64,000 nucleotides of DNA from the NCBI RefSeq assembly GCF_000342005.1, contig NZ_AOHO01000043.1, positions 238,831-302,830 on the forward strand, read 5' to 3'. The position numbers and the translations under genes are program-made. Source of the DNA: Amycolatopsis decaplanina DSM 44594. Its GTDB lineage: Bacteria; Actinomycetota; Actinomycetes; Mycobacteriales; Pseudonocardiaceae. Of this stretch, positions 37,145 to 45,963 are shown in pieces. Under the pieces are notes generated by a model. That model made no database searches. It was not told the origin of the DNA and saw only the letters and a program-made list of their open reading frames with translations. Within the stretch, counting starts at the first letter, position 1. Each line of letters opens with the position of its first letter.

Positions 37145-37724
37145 GATCCGCCAATCGGGACGGGGCCACGTTGTGGTCGCTGGAGTAGTTGTACGGCAGC
37201 GTGCCGTAGGGCTGGTCACTGCCCGTGGAGGCGAACAGCATCAGGTTGCAGATCCGCGTTCCGGGGTGCAGGAGCACCGGATGCCGCAGGTGGTTCACGA
37301 TCTCCAGGGTCAGCACGGCGCCTGTCTCGTTGCCGAAGCCGGGGCTGACCTGACCGCACAGGACGACGCCGATGCCGAGCCGCGCGTAGTCGCTCGTGCC
37401 GTCGACGAGCCCGGCGAGCTTCTCCGAAAGCCCGATCTTCTCCAGCGTCGGCGCGAGAACGACTTCGCCGGGTTCGACGCAGAGCCTTCCTTCGGCGTCG
37501 AGTTCCTTCGGCCGGAGTTCCGGATACGTGCTCCGGTCGGCGATGTCGACGGTCCCGGTCGACTCCAGCGCGAACGCTTCGTGCCCGAGCCGCAGGCTGA
37601 TCGCGGCGGGGCGGACGAGGCCGGCCTCGAACGGGGTGATCGTGAGTTCCCCGTTGCGGTGCGCACGTTTGATGGCCCTGTCGGTCAGGATGCCGCGGCG
37701 TAGTGCGGGCCAGGTCAGCGACAT
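37128..37724 (-). CDS. dCTP deaminase/dUTPase-family protein
   Basis: 198 residues. The jelly-roll core of the family is visible: KLAGLVDGTSDYARLGIGVV aligns with the GRSSLARLG loop (Ser and second Arg kept, first Arg replaced by Thr). QVSPGFGNETG and LTLEIVN follow, containing the Glu that acts as base in dCTP deaminases, then LHPGTRICNLMLF. Enzymatic deamination of dCTP is plausible but the altered loop may change the substrate. It overlaps both neighbours (17 bp downstream, 10 bp upstream), so the four genes 36065-39756 are one translationally linked operon. Confidence 0.82.
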   Translation of the reverse strand: MSLTWPALRRGILTDRAIKRAHRNGELTITPFEAGLVRPAAISLRLGHEAFALESTGTVDIADRSTYPELRPKELDAEGRLCVEPGEVVLAPTLEKIGLSEKLAGLVDGTSDYARLGIGVVLCGQVSPGFGNETGAVLTLEIVNHLRHPVLLHPGTRICNLMLFASTGSDQPYGTLPYNYSSDHNVAPSRLADHVGRN

Positions 37725-38467
37725 GACGCCACCGCGTTCGCGACGGCGCCGACCAGGACGCGGAAATCGGTCTCGGTCAGTTCGCCGTTGGGCTGATCAT
37801 CGGTCTGGCCGGGCTCGCAGTAGACGACCGTGGTGCTGGTGCGATGCGGACCCTGGATCACCACCGTCGCGGTCAATCCCGCTTCGATGGGCCGGACGGT
37901 GTGCACGATGCCGGTGTCGCACGAGTAGACCTCGCCGAGCCGGACGTGCGGGGTCTTCTCCACCGCGAGCCGGGCTTGGCCGTCCGCGAGCAACGCGGCC
38001 GGATTCGCCGGATCGGCGCCGTAGCGGTACCGGTCGTACGGCTTTCCGCCTTCCGTCGTTTCGCGGAACTCGACCATGTGCAGGCCTTCGCCGGCGACGA
38101 TGGTCGAGGCGAATTCCCATCGATGGCTGTGCGGATTGGATTCGCCGCGGGACGGTTCCGAGGATTCCGGCCAGACGTGGAGCCGGATCCGGAGATCGGC
38201 CGAGGCGTGGAGCACCATTTTGGCGAATCCGTTGGGATGCCAGTAGGAACGCTTCGCCGCGGAGCGGACGGCTTCTTCGTCGCCGAGGATGTCTTCGAGC
38301 CACGAAAGGAAAGTGCCGGGGGTTTCCTGGACCCGGTGCGCGACCGTGCGCAACCAGGGCAGGTCCGCGTTTCCGTGGCCGGGGCGGGTGCGGGTGACGT
38401 CACGGAGGAACGCGTGCGTGCCTGCTGGAGTGACGGTGAGGGGCGATGGCGGGGTGTCGATCATCAT
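37715..38467 (-). CDS. Cupin-like protein of unknown function
   Basis: 250 residues; the ATG at 38467 overlaps the stop of the upstream regulator (ATGA), which settles the start. A cupin-like metal site may be formed by SNPHSHRWEFAS, a following Glu (VEFRE) and TGIVHTVRP. The fold resembles small dioxygenases or sugar/nucleotide epimerase-type cupins, but I recognise no characterised family. It is tightly co-transcribed with the dCTP-deaminase-like and ThiL-like genes. Confidence 0.65.
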   Translation of the reverse strand: MMIDTPPSPLTVTPAGTHAFLRDVTRTRPGHGNADLPWLRTVAHRVQETPGTFLSWLEDILGDEEAVRSAAKRSYWHPNGFAKMVLHASADLRIRLHVWPESSEPSRGESNPHSHRWEFASTIVAGEGLHMVEFRETTEGGKPYDRYRYGADPANPAALLADGQARLAVEKTPHVRLGEVYSCDTGIVHTVRPIEAGLTATVVIQGPHRTSTTVVYCEPGQTDDQPNGELTETDFRVLVGAVANAVASCR

Positions 38468-39756
38468 CCGGTCGTACCTGGAGTTCCTGGAGGGCTGAGC
38501 GGAGGCGCCGCGGCGGCGAGTGCGGCCGCGCGGAGCGCGGTGACGGCGTCCAATGTCTGCCAGATGGGTAGGTCGCCGCTTCCCCAGGCCCACAGTCCCT
38601 GATCGGCGTCGTAGCGCTCCCAAAGGGTTCCGAGCGCCCGGTTGAGCCGGGGGAGTGGCAGGAAGGGGGCGGTGGCGAGTGCTTGGACGACCCAGGCTGC
38701 GGTGAAGTGCCGGATGATGATCCGGGTCGTTCCTTCCCCGTCGGGGCGAGGCCTTTCGAGATCCTCGGCCACGCCATCGTCCGAATGCGACCGGTCGATG
38801 AGCCATTGTGTGGCTTCGTCGGCCGCCTCACGGACGTCGTTGCGATCTTCACGGCTGCGCAGGACGTCCCGCAGGGCGACGACCGACCGCGCGGTGTGCA
38901 CCACCGAAGCCTCCGGGGCGACGAGCCCGGCCTCGTTCTTCTCCGGCCACAGGTGCGAGCCGTCGAAGTCGAGCCGGGCCGCCAGGAGGGCGTCGATCAG
39001 CCGGTCGGTCAGCGGGGCGTCCGGCCGCAGCCGGACCGCCGTGTGCAACACGGCGGACAACAGGTACGGGCGGGTCCTGCTGTACGGGTCGAGCGACCCT
39101 TCGAGCCGGTCCAGCCCTTCGTCGGCGGACATGGTGCTGGTGCGGAAAAGGGCGTCCACCACCGACGCGGTGGTCTCCGGCCGCTTGCCACCCGCGCGGC
39201 CCCGCCAGCCGTGCTCCGACTGCAGCCGGTAGAGATCTTCGGCGAGCGTATGTAGGTCGATGTAGGGACTGCCTACCACCAGCATGGTGTTGATCCCATA
39301 CGCGGTGCTGAGCGCCTTCGGCCCGGTGCTCTTCTGCAGGTTGTGCCGCCAGCCCAGCGGTTTTCCGTTCTCGTCGCGGATCAAGTGCTCGGCGAGTCTG
39401 GCCCCGACGGTGTGGAAGACCTGCAGCAGCGACCGTGAAGTGTCGACGACGGCTGCGTCGCCGAGGACCGGCGGGGTGCGTTCCTGGGGTGAACGGGCCC
39501 TCTCCACCAGTGTGAACAGCGCGTTCGCGGCGCGGAAGTGGTCGTCGAGCTGGCGGGCGTTGTGTGCCGACGGCAGATATTTGCCGGTCTCCCACTGGGT
39601 CAGGTTCGCCCTGGTCACCCCGATGATCCGGGCGGTCTCCGCCTGCGTTTCGCCCGCGGCCTTGCGCAGCCGCCGCAGCTCACGTCCGACACCCGACGCG
39701 GTAACGGTTTCCGCATCGGGGCTTACCGGCTGCCGCCCGGCCGATGTAGGCTTCAT
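38464..39756 (-). CDS. XRE-family regulator fused to an alpha/alpha-toroid-like domain
   Basis: 430 residues from the ATG at 39756; the longer frame upstream is non-coding in style. Residues about 25-80 form a helix-turn-helix (AGETQAETARIIGVTRANLTQWETG). Residues about 110-420 are helical and repeat Trp/Gly-rich turns (DLPIWQTLDAVTALR; ARLDFDGSHLWPE), reminiscent of the prenyltransferase/terpene-cyclase toroid used here probably as a ligand sensor. It is the first gene of the four-gene operon, and tgtaggc repeats overlap its start codon, suggesting autoregulation. Confidence 0.75.
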   Translation of the reverse strand: MKPTSAGRQPVSPDAETVTASGVGRELRRLRKAAGETQAETARIIGVTRANLTQWETGKYLPSAHNARQLDDHFRAANALFTLVERARSPQERTPPVLGDAAVVDTSRSLLQVFHTVGARLAEHLIRDENGKPLGWRHNLQKSTGPKALSTAYGINTMLVVGSPYIDLHTLAEDLYRLQSEHGWRGRAGGKRPETTASVVDALFRTSTMSADEGLDRLEGSLDPYSRTRPYLLSAVLHTAVRLRPDAPLTDRLIDALLAARLDFDGSHLWPEKNEAGLVAPEASVVHTARSVVALRDVLRSREDRNDVREAADEATQWLIDRSHSDDGVAEDLERPRPDGEGTTRIIIRHFTAAWVVQALATAPFLPLPRLNRALGTLWERYDADQGLWAWGSGDLPIWQTLDAVTALRAAALAAAAPPLSPPGTPGTTG

Positions 39757-39794
39757 GTAGGCACTAGACACAGGCTTACCTACCTCTAGTAGGC
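39745..39794. promoter_or_regulatory. Repeated tgtaggc motifs at the start of the XRE operon
   Basis: tgtaggc at 39745-39751 and 39756-39762 is 11 bp apart, spanning the start codon, and a third gtaggc lies at 39789-39794. Further tgtagg copies occur inside the gene near 39247-39260. Same-face spacing suggests a binding array for the XRE protein. The start codon has no clear ribosome-binding site, so the mRNA may be leaderless. Confidence 0.45.
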
Positions 39795-40118
39795 AAACTA
39801 GGGCGGTGACTGAACGTGCACACAACGGCGAGGGTACAGCAAGCGAATGGGACCGCGCTGCCGCGTCGGCCAACGTCGTGTCACAACGTGCGAGTAGCCG
39901 TGTCGAACCCTGTTCTGCCTGGTCCTGGGTGCGAGACCCCTCCGGCGGGCAGGACCGGCCCGGCCCGGGCTCGACCGGAGAGCGGATGCTGTCAGCCATC
40001 TGAACGTGACGCTGCGCATCCGACCTGGTCGGAGTCGTCTGCGGGCCACACGAATGCCGGAGTAGGCGTCGTGTGTGCCGACCCGAGTCCGCGCTTCGCA
40101 GTATCGGGGGTGAACCTC
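39795..40118. other. Non-coding spacer between divergent XRE operon and Zn-finger gene
   Basis: About 320 bp with frames open on both strands but without coding character or a ribosome-binding site before about 40105. It contains an irregular cgtgtcacaacgtgcg stretch. I see no promoter clear enough to name. Confidence 0.4.
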
Positions 40119-40451
40119 ATGTACAACCAAGAGAACCACACGGCAGCGCCCCGATCTTGGTTCGATCGACTTCTCGAACGCTTTCACGAATGGCTCCTCG
40201 CGACCGACGAGGACGCCAGGGCGGCTGCTCGCGGCTGGCAGGTGACCCGGGTGCCGAACAGCAGGCGCCGTGTCTACCGCGATCCCCGCTGGGACACCGT
40301 GCACGCGTGCGAACCGTGCGGGGGCACGGGGTGGTGGCCCTACGAGGACGCCGTTTGCCCGGACTGCGCCGGTGCCGGTGTCGTCCGCTCCATTCCCGCG
40401 GCGGCCGTGGCCGCCGAGCAGACCGCCGGACGGACAGGAGGAAGGTCATGA
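40119..40451 (+). CDS. Small protein with a DnaJ-type CxxCGGTG/CxxCAGAG zinc motif (mobile-element type)
   Basis: 110 residues. The ATG at 40119 follows gggggtgaacc. An N-terminal amphipathic stretch (WFDRLLERFHEWLLA) is followed by one pair of zinc-knuckle motifs, CEPCGGTGWW and CPDCAGAG, as in half a DnaJ central domain. No J-domain is present. Such mini-proteins often accompany TraB/FtsK-like transfer genes of actinomycete integrative elements, and the next gene (4-bp overlap) looks like one. Function unknown. Confidence 0.7.
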   Translation: MYNQENHTAAPRSWFDRLLERFHEWLLATDEDARAAARGWQVTRVPNSRRRVYRDPRWDTVHACEPCGGTGWWPYEDAVCPDCAGAGVVRSIPAAAVAAEQTAGRTGGRS

Positions 40452-41104
40452 GCCGTTGGCAGGAACCTCAGGAGATCGCCGAGCTGGCCAGGGAGATCAC
40501 GGTGGTCAGGAGGCCCAACCCGGTCGCCGCCCTCTATCACTGGCGGTACGAGATCGGCGCGCTTCTCCTCCTCCCGTATGCGCTGTTCTCCCTTTTCCAG
40601 GCGGTCGGCCCGATCTGGGGCGCGGTCGTGCTGTTCGGTGTCACGAACTGGCTGTTCTACCGGCGCTCGACGCGGCGATTCCTCCGCGACAGGCTCCGCT
40701 CGGTCGTCGTGCAGCACCGGTTGCGGACCGGGTTCGCCCGTGCCCGGGTGTGCACCCTCGACGGCAAGCTGCCGGTGATCCTGTGGACCAAGCCGCGAGG
40801 TGACGAGATCGAGGTCACCGTGTTCTGCCCGGCGGGGGTCGGCTACGAGCGCATCGAGGAACGGCGGGCGCTGCTGGCCGCCGCGTGCTTCGCCACCGAC
40901 GTCCATGTGTACCGCCACCACAAGCGTGCCAACGTGGTGCACCTTTCGGTCTGCACCGCGCGGTTGCGCAAAAACGCGGACGAGGACGATGCCGGGCTCA
41001 CGCCCGGTCTGCCGCCCGCGCGACGATATGCCGGGCAAGCGGGCGGTGCCGCCATTCCCCTGCCGGGACGCGTCGCAGGAATTCCTCGCGCGGCGCGGCG
41101 ATGA
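40448..41104 (+). CDS. N-terminal membrane module of a TraB/FtsK-like transfer protein, ATPase missing
   Basis: 218 residues, coupled to the previous gene by ATGA. VVRRPNPVAALYHWRYEIGA leads into two hydrophobic segments (about residues 35-75). A cytoplasmic part follows (RVCTLDGKLPVILWTKPRGD ... YERIEERRALLAAACFATDVHVYRHHKRANVV) that I recognise as the region before the motor in FtsK/SpoIIIE-like proteins of actinomycete ICEs. No Walker motifs follow; the last 40 residues (after about 40975) look like read-through of non-homologous DNA. I read it as a truncated remnant, but a stand-alone membrane protein is possible. Confidence 0.55.
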   Translation: MSRWQEPQEIAELAREITVVRRPNPVAALYHWRYEIGALLLLPYALFSLFQAVGPIWGAVVLFGVTNWLFYRRSTRRFLRDRLRSVVVQHRLRTGFARARVCTLDGKLPVILWTKPRGDEIEVTVFCPAGVGYERIEERRALLAAACFATDVHVYRHHKRANVVHLSVCTARLRKNADEDDAGLTPGLPPARRYAGQAGGAAIPLPGRVAGIPRAARR

Positions 41105-41192
41105 AGAACGTGTCCGCACGGCTCCTTGCGTAGCAGGCCTCGTGTCCGTCGGAGGGTTCGCCCCAGCGACGGGCGACGTGGGCTAGGAGTTC
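40998..41192 (-). pseudogene. 3' fragment of an unknown minus-strand gene
   Basis: On the minus strand, a protein-like end (LLAHVARRWGEPSDGHEACY ... DTFFIAAPREEFLRRVPAGE ... RPLARHIVARAADRA, stop at 40998) has natural composition. Upstream, the same frame runs into the neighbouring gene and loses coding character, and no start with a ribosome-binding site is visible. It overlaps the tail of the TraB-like ORF, in keeping with a rearranged junction. A very short complete gene is the alternative. Confidence 0.4.
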
Positions 41193-41197
41193 GGCGG

Positions 41198-41884
41198 TCA
41201 GGACGCGACCTGCAGCGCTTCGGCCTCTTCCGTGACCGGAATGATCGCCCGCGACGGGATGAGCAGCGACGCCAGCGCGAGCAGCCCGGTCAGCGCCATC
41301 GCGCGCTCGACCAGTCCGAGGGGGATCGCCCGCCACCAGGGCTCGCCACCGTTCATCGAGACCACGATCGCCCCGAGGATCACGCCGAACCACGCCAGTG
41401 CCGCCACCGCCAGCACTCGCGTCACCGCGCGCCGGGCGGGGGAGGAGGGGAACACGGCTTTCGCCGCGAACCACACGGCCAGCGGCAGGCAGACGAAGGC
41501 CACGACGCTCGCGATCCGGTGCACCGTCCCGCCGGTGCTCGGGCCGATCGCCCAGTTGTTCTTGGGGAACGCCACGATCACCACCAGGCTCACCGTCCAG
41601 AGCGCGCAGAAGACCGATGCCGCGGACAGTACGGGGAGGTGCTTGCGGCGGATCAGCGCGCCGAAGCCGATCGCCGAGCCGAACGCGACCAGGAGGACAG
41701 CGACGTCGAAGATCCACTTGTTCTCGCTGAGCGCGTACTCGCTGATGGTGCGGCGGACCGGGCTGATGTCGCTGGTGCCGGGGAGGACCTGCAACAGCAG
41801 GATCAGCAGCGCTCCGCCGGCGACCGAGACCACGGCGGCCAGCGGTACCAGCGGTGACCTGGCGGTGACCTGGGGCGTCGTCAT
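41198..41884 (-). CDS. DUF998-type integral membrane protein
   Basis: 228 residues from the ATG at 41884. Six or more hydrophobic helices (for example VVSVAGGALLILLLQVL, VFCALWTVSLVVIVAF, VLAVAALAWFGVILGAIVV). The first loop after helix 1 reads RRTISEYALSENKW, a DUF998 hallmark. No catalytic residues are evident; the family role is unknown. It stands alone, divergent from the M14 peptidase gene. Confidence 0.8.
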   Translation of the reverse strand: MTTPQVTARSPLVPLAAVVSVAGGALLILLLQVLPGTSDISPVRRTISEYALSENKWIFDVAVLLVAFGSAIGFGALIRRKHLPVLSAASVFCALWTVSLVVIVAFPKNNWAIGPSTGGTVHRIASVVAFVCLPLAVWFAAKAVFPSSPARRAVTRVLAVAALAWFGVILGAIVVSMNGGEPWWRAIPLGLVERAMALTGLLALASLLIPSRAIIPVTEEAEALQVAS

Positions 41885-42119
41885 GGTTGAAAGGTAACCA
41901 CCCAACCTGAAGGTTTTCTTAGGCCTTCCTGTCGGAATCGACAGGAAGATCCCATTCCCTGGAGTACGTGGTGGTGATCGTTCCGGCACGGTCGGTGAGA
42001 TCGTTGGGCCGAAAGGGGTGTAGGCGACTTGTGGCGGGTCCCTCGGACGGGGTCTCGGGTCTAGGGTCTCGCTACCGGTGACCTCACCCGGTCACCGGAC
42101 TGTCCAAGGAGGTCAGTCT

Positions 42120-44618
42120 GTGGGGTATTCACCAAACCGGCGAAGAGCGGGATGGACGGCGGCGACCCTGGTGCTCGCCGGCACCTTCGTGGCACTTCCG
42201 TCGGCCACGACGGCGGGGGCCGCGGACAACGTGGTGCGAGCCAACCAGGCCGTACCGCGTTCCTGTTTCGCCGCGTTGCAGAAGCCGGGCACGTCCGGCA
42301 CCGACCGGCGCGAGTTCACGTCCACAGTAGACGGTCTGCTGCAGGCACGGATCGCGCCCCGTGGCGGCGGTGAGGGCGACTGGGACCTCGCGGTCTTCGA
42401 CGAGGCCACCGGCGCCGTGGTCGCCGCGTCCGCCGCGTTGCGCAGCCACGAGCTCGCCGAAGGCTTCGTGAAGAAGGATCAGAAGCTGGTCGTGCAGGCC
42501 TGCCGGTACGACGGGCAGACGCGCGACGCGGTGCTGGGGGTCGACTTCCTCGCGCTCACGCCGCAGGGAACGCCGACCGGCGCCGCCCTCGCGCCGCAGC
42601 GCGCCGAACTGGTCCGGGTCGAGACCCCGGCCAAGCAGGACAAGGACAAGCTCCTCCGGCTCGGGCTGGACGTCACGGAGAAGGCGGACGCCACCGGCGT
42701 CGAGGTCGTCCTCGCCACTGACGCCGACCGCAAGACGCTGGCGGACAACGGTTTCAAAGCGAAGGTGATCGACCCCGACCTTTCGGCGCGGTCGATCCAG
42801 AACGCCAAGACCGACCGCGAGTACGCCGCGAAGACGCCGGGCTCCACCCTGCCGTCCGGGCGCACGAGCTACCGGCACCTCTACGACTACCAGTTCGAGG
42901 TCAAGGAACTGGCCCGCAAGAACCCGAGGCTCGTCACGGCGTTCACGCTGCCGCAGCCGACCTGGGAAGGCCGTGACGTCGTCGGGCTCGAGATCGCGAC
43001 CGACGTCAAGAACATCGCCGACGGCAAACCCGTCAACTTCACCATGGGCGTGCACCACGCCCGGGAGTGGCCGGCGGGCGAGCACGCCATGGAATGGGCC
43101 CACGAACTGGTCAAGGGCTACACCGGCAACAACGCCGAGGTCCGCGGCCTGGTCGGCAAGACCCGGAACATCATCGTGCCGATCGTCAACCCCGACGGCT
43201 TCGAAATCTCCCGTGAGGCCGAGCCCAAGGGCGACTTCTCGCGCTTCGACTACGAGATGAAGCGCAAGAACTGCAACGTCAACGACTCGCCCAAGGAGTT
43301 CGCGACCGGCGTCTGCAAGGCCAATCCCGGCGGCCGTGAACGCGGTACCGACCCGAACCGCAACTACGCGGGTTTCTGGGGCGGCGCCGGCGCGTCGACC
43401 CTGTGGCGCAGCGACACCTTCCGCGGGGCGGGCCCGTTCTCGGAGCCCGAGACGCAGAACATCCGCTCGATCGTGTCCAACCGCCAGGTGACCAACCTGA
43501 TCACGCTGCACACCTTCTCGAATCTGGTGCTGCGTGTCCCGGGTGTCGCCGCCGTCCGTCCGCCGCTCGACGAGCCGGCGTACAAGGCGCTCGGCGACAA
43601 GATGGCCTCCCGCAACGGATACACCAGCGAGCCGTCGTGGGCGCTCTACGACACGACCGGCTCGACCGAGGACTGGTCGTACTGGGCCACCGGTGGCTGG
43701 GGTTTCACCTTCGAGATCGGGAACACCGAGTTCCACCCGCCGTTCCAGACAGGTGTCGTCGCCGAGTACACCGGCGTCGCCCCCGCGGCCGGTGCCGGCA
43801 AGGGTGGTAACCGTGCGGCCTTCATCGACATGCTGGCCAACGCCGCCGACCCGGCGGCACACTCGACGCTGATCGGCACGGCGCCGAAGGGTTACCAGCT
43901 GAAGCTGCACAAGACCTTCCAGACGCCGACCTCTCCGGTGGTGCAGCCGGACGGCTCGACGAAGCCGCCGATCTACGTGACCGACGACCTGAACTCGTCG
44001 CTGTCCTCGACCGGCGGCCGGTTCGCGTGGTCGATCAACCCGTCGACCCGTCCTTACGTCGCGGGCCGTTACGGCCGCGAACCGCAGGGCCCGGCGCAGC
44101 CGCCGATCCAGGTCGCCAACCCGGCCGGGGTGCCGGCGATCAACACCAACTACCCGACCGACCCGGCTTCGGAAAGCTTCACGTTCCACGTCGACGGGCT
44201 CCCCAAGGTGGACAACGGGAAGTTCAGCGTCGACGTCAAATGGGCCAGTCAGGACACCGACTGGGATCTGTACGTCTTCGACGCCGCGGGCAACATGGTC
44301 TCGTCGTCGGCGAACGGCGGGACCACGGAGGAGCACGCGATCCTGTACGACCCGCCCGCCGGGGACTACAGGGCCGTGCTGGTCAACTACGCGCAGGCGA
44401 ATCCGTCCACTGTGGACGACTGGACCGGCGGTGTGTCGTTCCAGTCGCCGATCCCGCCGACCTACGGCCCGAAGGAGGCGTACCAGCTGACCTGTACGTC
44501 GCCGAAGGGCAAACTCGTCGGGCTGGCGGACGTCTACATCGACCGCGGCCAGACGGTCGACGTCGGTGAGGTCTGCACCCGTTCCGCGCGTGCTTCGAAG
44601 GAGCGCTCGGTCCGGTAG
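42120..44618 (+). CDS. Secreted M14 zinc carboxypeptidase with two jelly-roll side domains
   Basis: 832 residues from the GTG at 42120, chosen over an ATG at 42078 because an aaggagg ribosome-binding site stands 6 bp upstream and the product then starts with a clean signal peptide (RRR, hydrophobic stretch, cleavage near TAGA-ADN). The M14 domain (about residues 245-600) has the zinc motif HHAREW, NPDGF, a later zinc His in ITLHTFSN, and the catalytic Glu in FTFEIG. A prepeptidase-like beta-sandwich repeats before and after (GDWDLAVFD; TDWDLYVFD). It probably degrades peptides outside the cell. A strong hairpin follows the stop. Confidence 0.93.
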   Translation: MGYSPNRRRAGWTAATLVLAGTFVALPSATTAGAADNVVRANQAVPRSCFAALQKPGTSGTDRREFTSTVDGLLQARIAPRGGGEGDWDLAVFDEATGAVVAASAALRSHELAEGFVKKDQKLVVQACRYDGQTRDAVLGVDFLALTPQGTPTGAALAPQRAELVRVETPAKQDKDKLLRLGLDVTEKADATGVEVVLATDADRKTLADNGFKAKVIDPDLSARSIQNAKTDREYAAKTPGSTLPSGRTSYRHLYDYQFEVKELARKNPRLVTAFTLPQPTWEGRDVVGLEIATDVKNIADGKPVNFTMGVHHAREWPAGEHAMEWAHELVKGYTGNNAEVRGLVGKTRNIIVPIVNPDGFEISREAEPKGDFSRFDYEMKRKNCNVNDSPKEFATGVCKANPGGRERGTDPNRNYAGFWGGAGASTLWRSDTFRGAGPFSEPETQNIRSIVSNRQVTNLITLHTFSNLVLRVPGVAAVRPPLDEPAYKALGDKMASRNGYTSEPSWALYDTTGSTEDWSYWATGGWGFTFEIGNTEFHPPFQTGVVAEYTGVAPAAGAGKGGNRAAFIDMLANAADPAAHSTLIGTAPKGYQLKLHKTFQTPTSPVVQPDGSTKPPIYVTDDLNSSLSSTGGRFAWSINPSTRPYVAGRYGREPQGPAQPPIQVANPAGVPAINTNYPTDPASESFTFHVDGLPKVDNGKFSVDVKWASQDTDWDLYVFDAAGNMVSSSANGGTTEEHAILYDPPAGDYRAVLVNYAQANPSTVDDWTGGVSFQSPIPPTYGPKEAYQLTCTSPKGKLVGLADVYIDRGQTVDVGEVCTRSARASKERSVR

Positions 44619-44628
44619 TGCTTGTGCT

Positions 44629-44671
44629 GAAGGGCCCTTTCCCCGCATGCGATGCGGGGAAAGGGCCCTTC
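44629..44671. terminator. Long perfect hairpin (20-bp arms, 3-nt loop) between convergent genes
   Basis: gaagggccctttccccgcat, loop gcg, then the exact complement. It starts 10 bp after the M14 stop and 29 bp from the end of the convergent NERD gene. A second weaker stem (gaggggaaagtcccc) follows. Probably a bidirectional terminator. Confidence 0.8.
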
Positions 44672-44699
44672 GTCGCGTGAGACGAGGGGAAAGTCCCCT

Positions 44700-45779
44700 T
44701 CAGCCGGTGCCGACGACTCGGTCCCGCACCAGCCGCATCGTCGCCGAGTCCACAGTGGACGGCTCCGCCGCCAGCCATCCGCCGATCTCGTGCAGGAACT
44801 GTTCCGGCGTCATCGGCGGCGCGGGGGAGGGGTCTTCGTGATCCGTGGTGATCTCGCCGGTCCGGCTCGGGTACACGATCATCGCCCCACGCAACGTGAC
44901 CCCCGGCAGGACCCGCCGGTACTCGGCGAGGCTTTCGGCCAGTCTGCTCCCGCCGCCGCGGAAGGCTCGGCCGTTGCGCAGCAGACGGTCGTCGTCCCCG
45001 GTTTCGTAGTGCCCCGGCAGCCACAGCTTCGATTCGATGAGCACGAGCCGCTTTCCGCACAACACGGCGTGGTCGACGTCGGCGAACACCGAGTCCGGCC
45101 ACGAGAGGCCGTGGAAGATCCGCGCGCCGGGCAGCCGGGTCAGGTAGCGCTCGAGCAGGTCGGCGGTGAGCCGTTCGGCGAGTTCGTCGGTCTCGACGCC
45201 GGGGGTGCCGAACACGCGTTCCCCGCCGAATTCGGCGGCGAACCGGTTCTTGGCGCGGGAAGCGGCGAGGTAACCGCGCGCGAGCCGTTGCACGAGGAGG
45301 GCGGTTCCGGCGGTCAGGATCAGCCAGACGATCAGAGTGGGGGCGGAGAATCCGACGCCGGTCAGCACCGGCAGCAGGACCAGCACCATCCCGCCGACCG
45401 CCGCCACCACGGGGGTGTGCCCGGGGCCGCGCCGCCGTCCGTGGCGCACGCGCCCGTCCTGTGCGGCGAACTCCCACCATTCGAGGTCTTCCGGATCGAT
45501 CACGACCGGCTCGGGCTCATAGCCCGGTTCGTCGCCGAAGCGCCGCCGCGGCCGCGGGCGGATCGGGGCGCGCACCGAGCGCCCGCCCGCGTCGTAGCCC
45601 GCGCGCCGCATCGGATCGCTGAGCGTGTCGTAAGCCTCGCGGACCAGTTGGAACGTGAGCGCGGACCCCCCGGTGTCCGGGTGATGCGACTTCGCCAGCC
45701 TCCGGTACGCGGTCTTGATCTCGTTGACCGAGGCGGCCTTGCCCACGCCGAGCACCTCGTAGTAGTCGACATCGGGCAC
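44700..45779 (-). CDS. DnaJ-domain / two-TM / NERD-nuclease-domain fusion protein
   Basis: 359 residues from the GTG at 45779, with ggaggtga 7 bp upstream. Residues 1-70 are a J-domain with the HPD triad (KSHHPDTGG). Residues about 125-185 hold two membrane helices ([36 protein letters not shown]). The C-terminal half is a NERD (nuclease-related) domain with [20 protein letters not shown], the last part carrying the E-x-K of the restriction-endonuclease-like fold. The order suggests a membrane-anchored protein that recruits Hsp70 through its J-domain. Function unknown; DNA or RNA handling at the membrane is an inference. Confidence 0.85.
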   Translation of the reverse strand: MPDVDYYEVLGVGKAASVNEIKTAYRRLAKSHHPDTGGSALTFQLVREAYDTLSDPMRRAGYDAGGRSVRAPIRPRPRRRFGDEPGYEPEPVVIDPEDLEWWEFAAQDGRVRHGRRRGPGHTPVVAAVGGMVLVLLPVLTGVGFSAPTLIVWLILTAGTALLVQRLARGYLAASRAKNRFAAEFGGERVFGTPGVETDELAERLTADLLERYLTRLPGARIFHGLSWPDSVFADVDHAVLCGKRLVLIESKLWLPGHYETGDDDRLLRNGRAFRGGGSRLAESLAEYRRVLPGVTLRGAMIVYPSRTGEITTDHEDPSPAPPMTPEQFLHEIGGWLAAEPSTVDSATMRLVRDRVVGTG

Positions 45780-45963
45780 GGGCGGTTCACCTCCAAAGGG
45801 CCGGGCCGCAACACTATTCGGCCCCCGCCGGCCGCCCGCAACCACCTCCGCGGCGCGTCGGGGTGATGTCGCGGGCATACTGTTTCGCTTGTGGTGGAAC
45901 GAGGTCCGTCTCCGCCGCGTCCTGGATATCGTGGAGATCGACAGCACGCGAGGAAGGACAACG

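Noticed and set aside
42129..44648. 839-codon minus-strand frame under the M14 peptidase
   Set aside because: Antisense shadow; the + strand has a signal peptide and the complete zinc-peptidase motif set.
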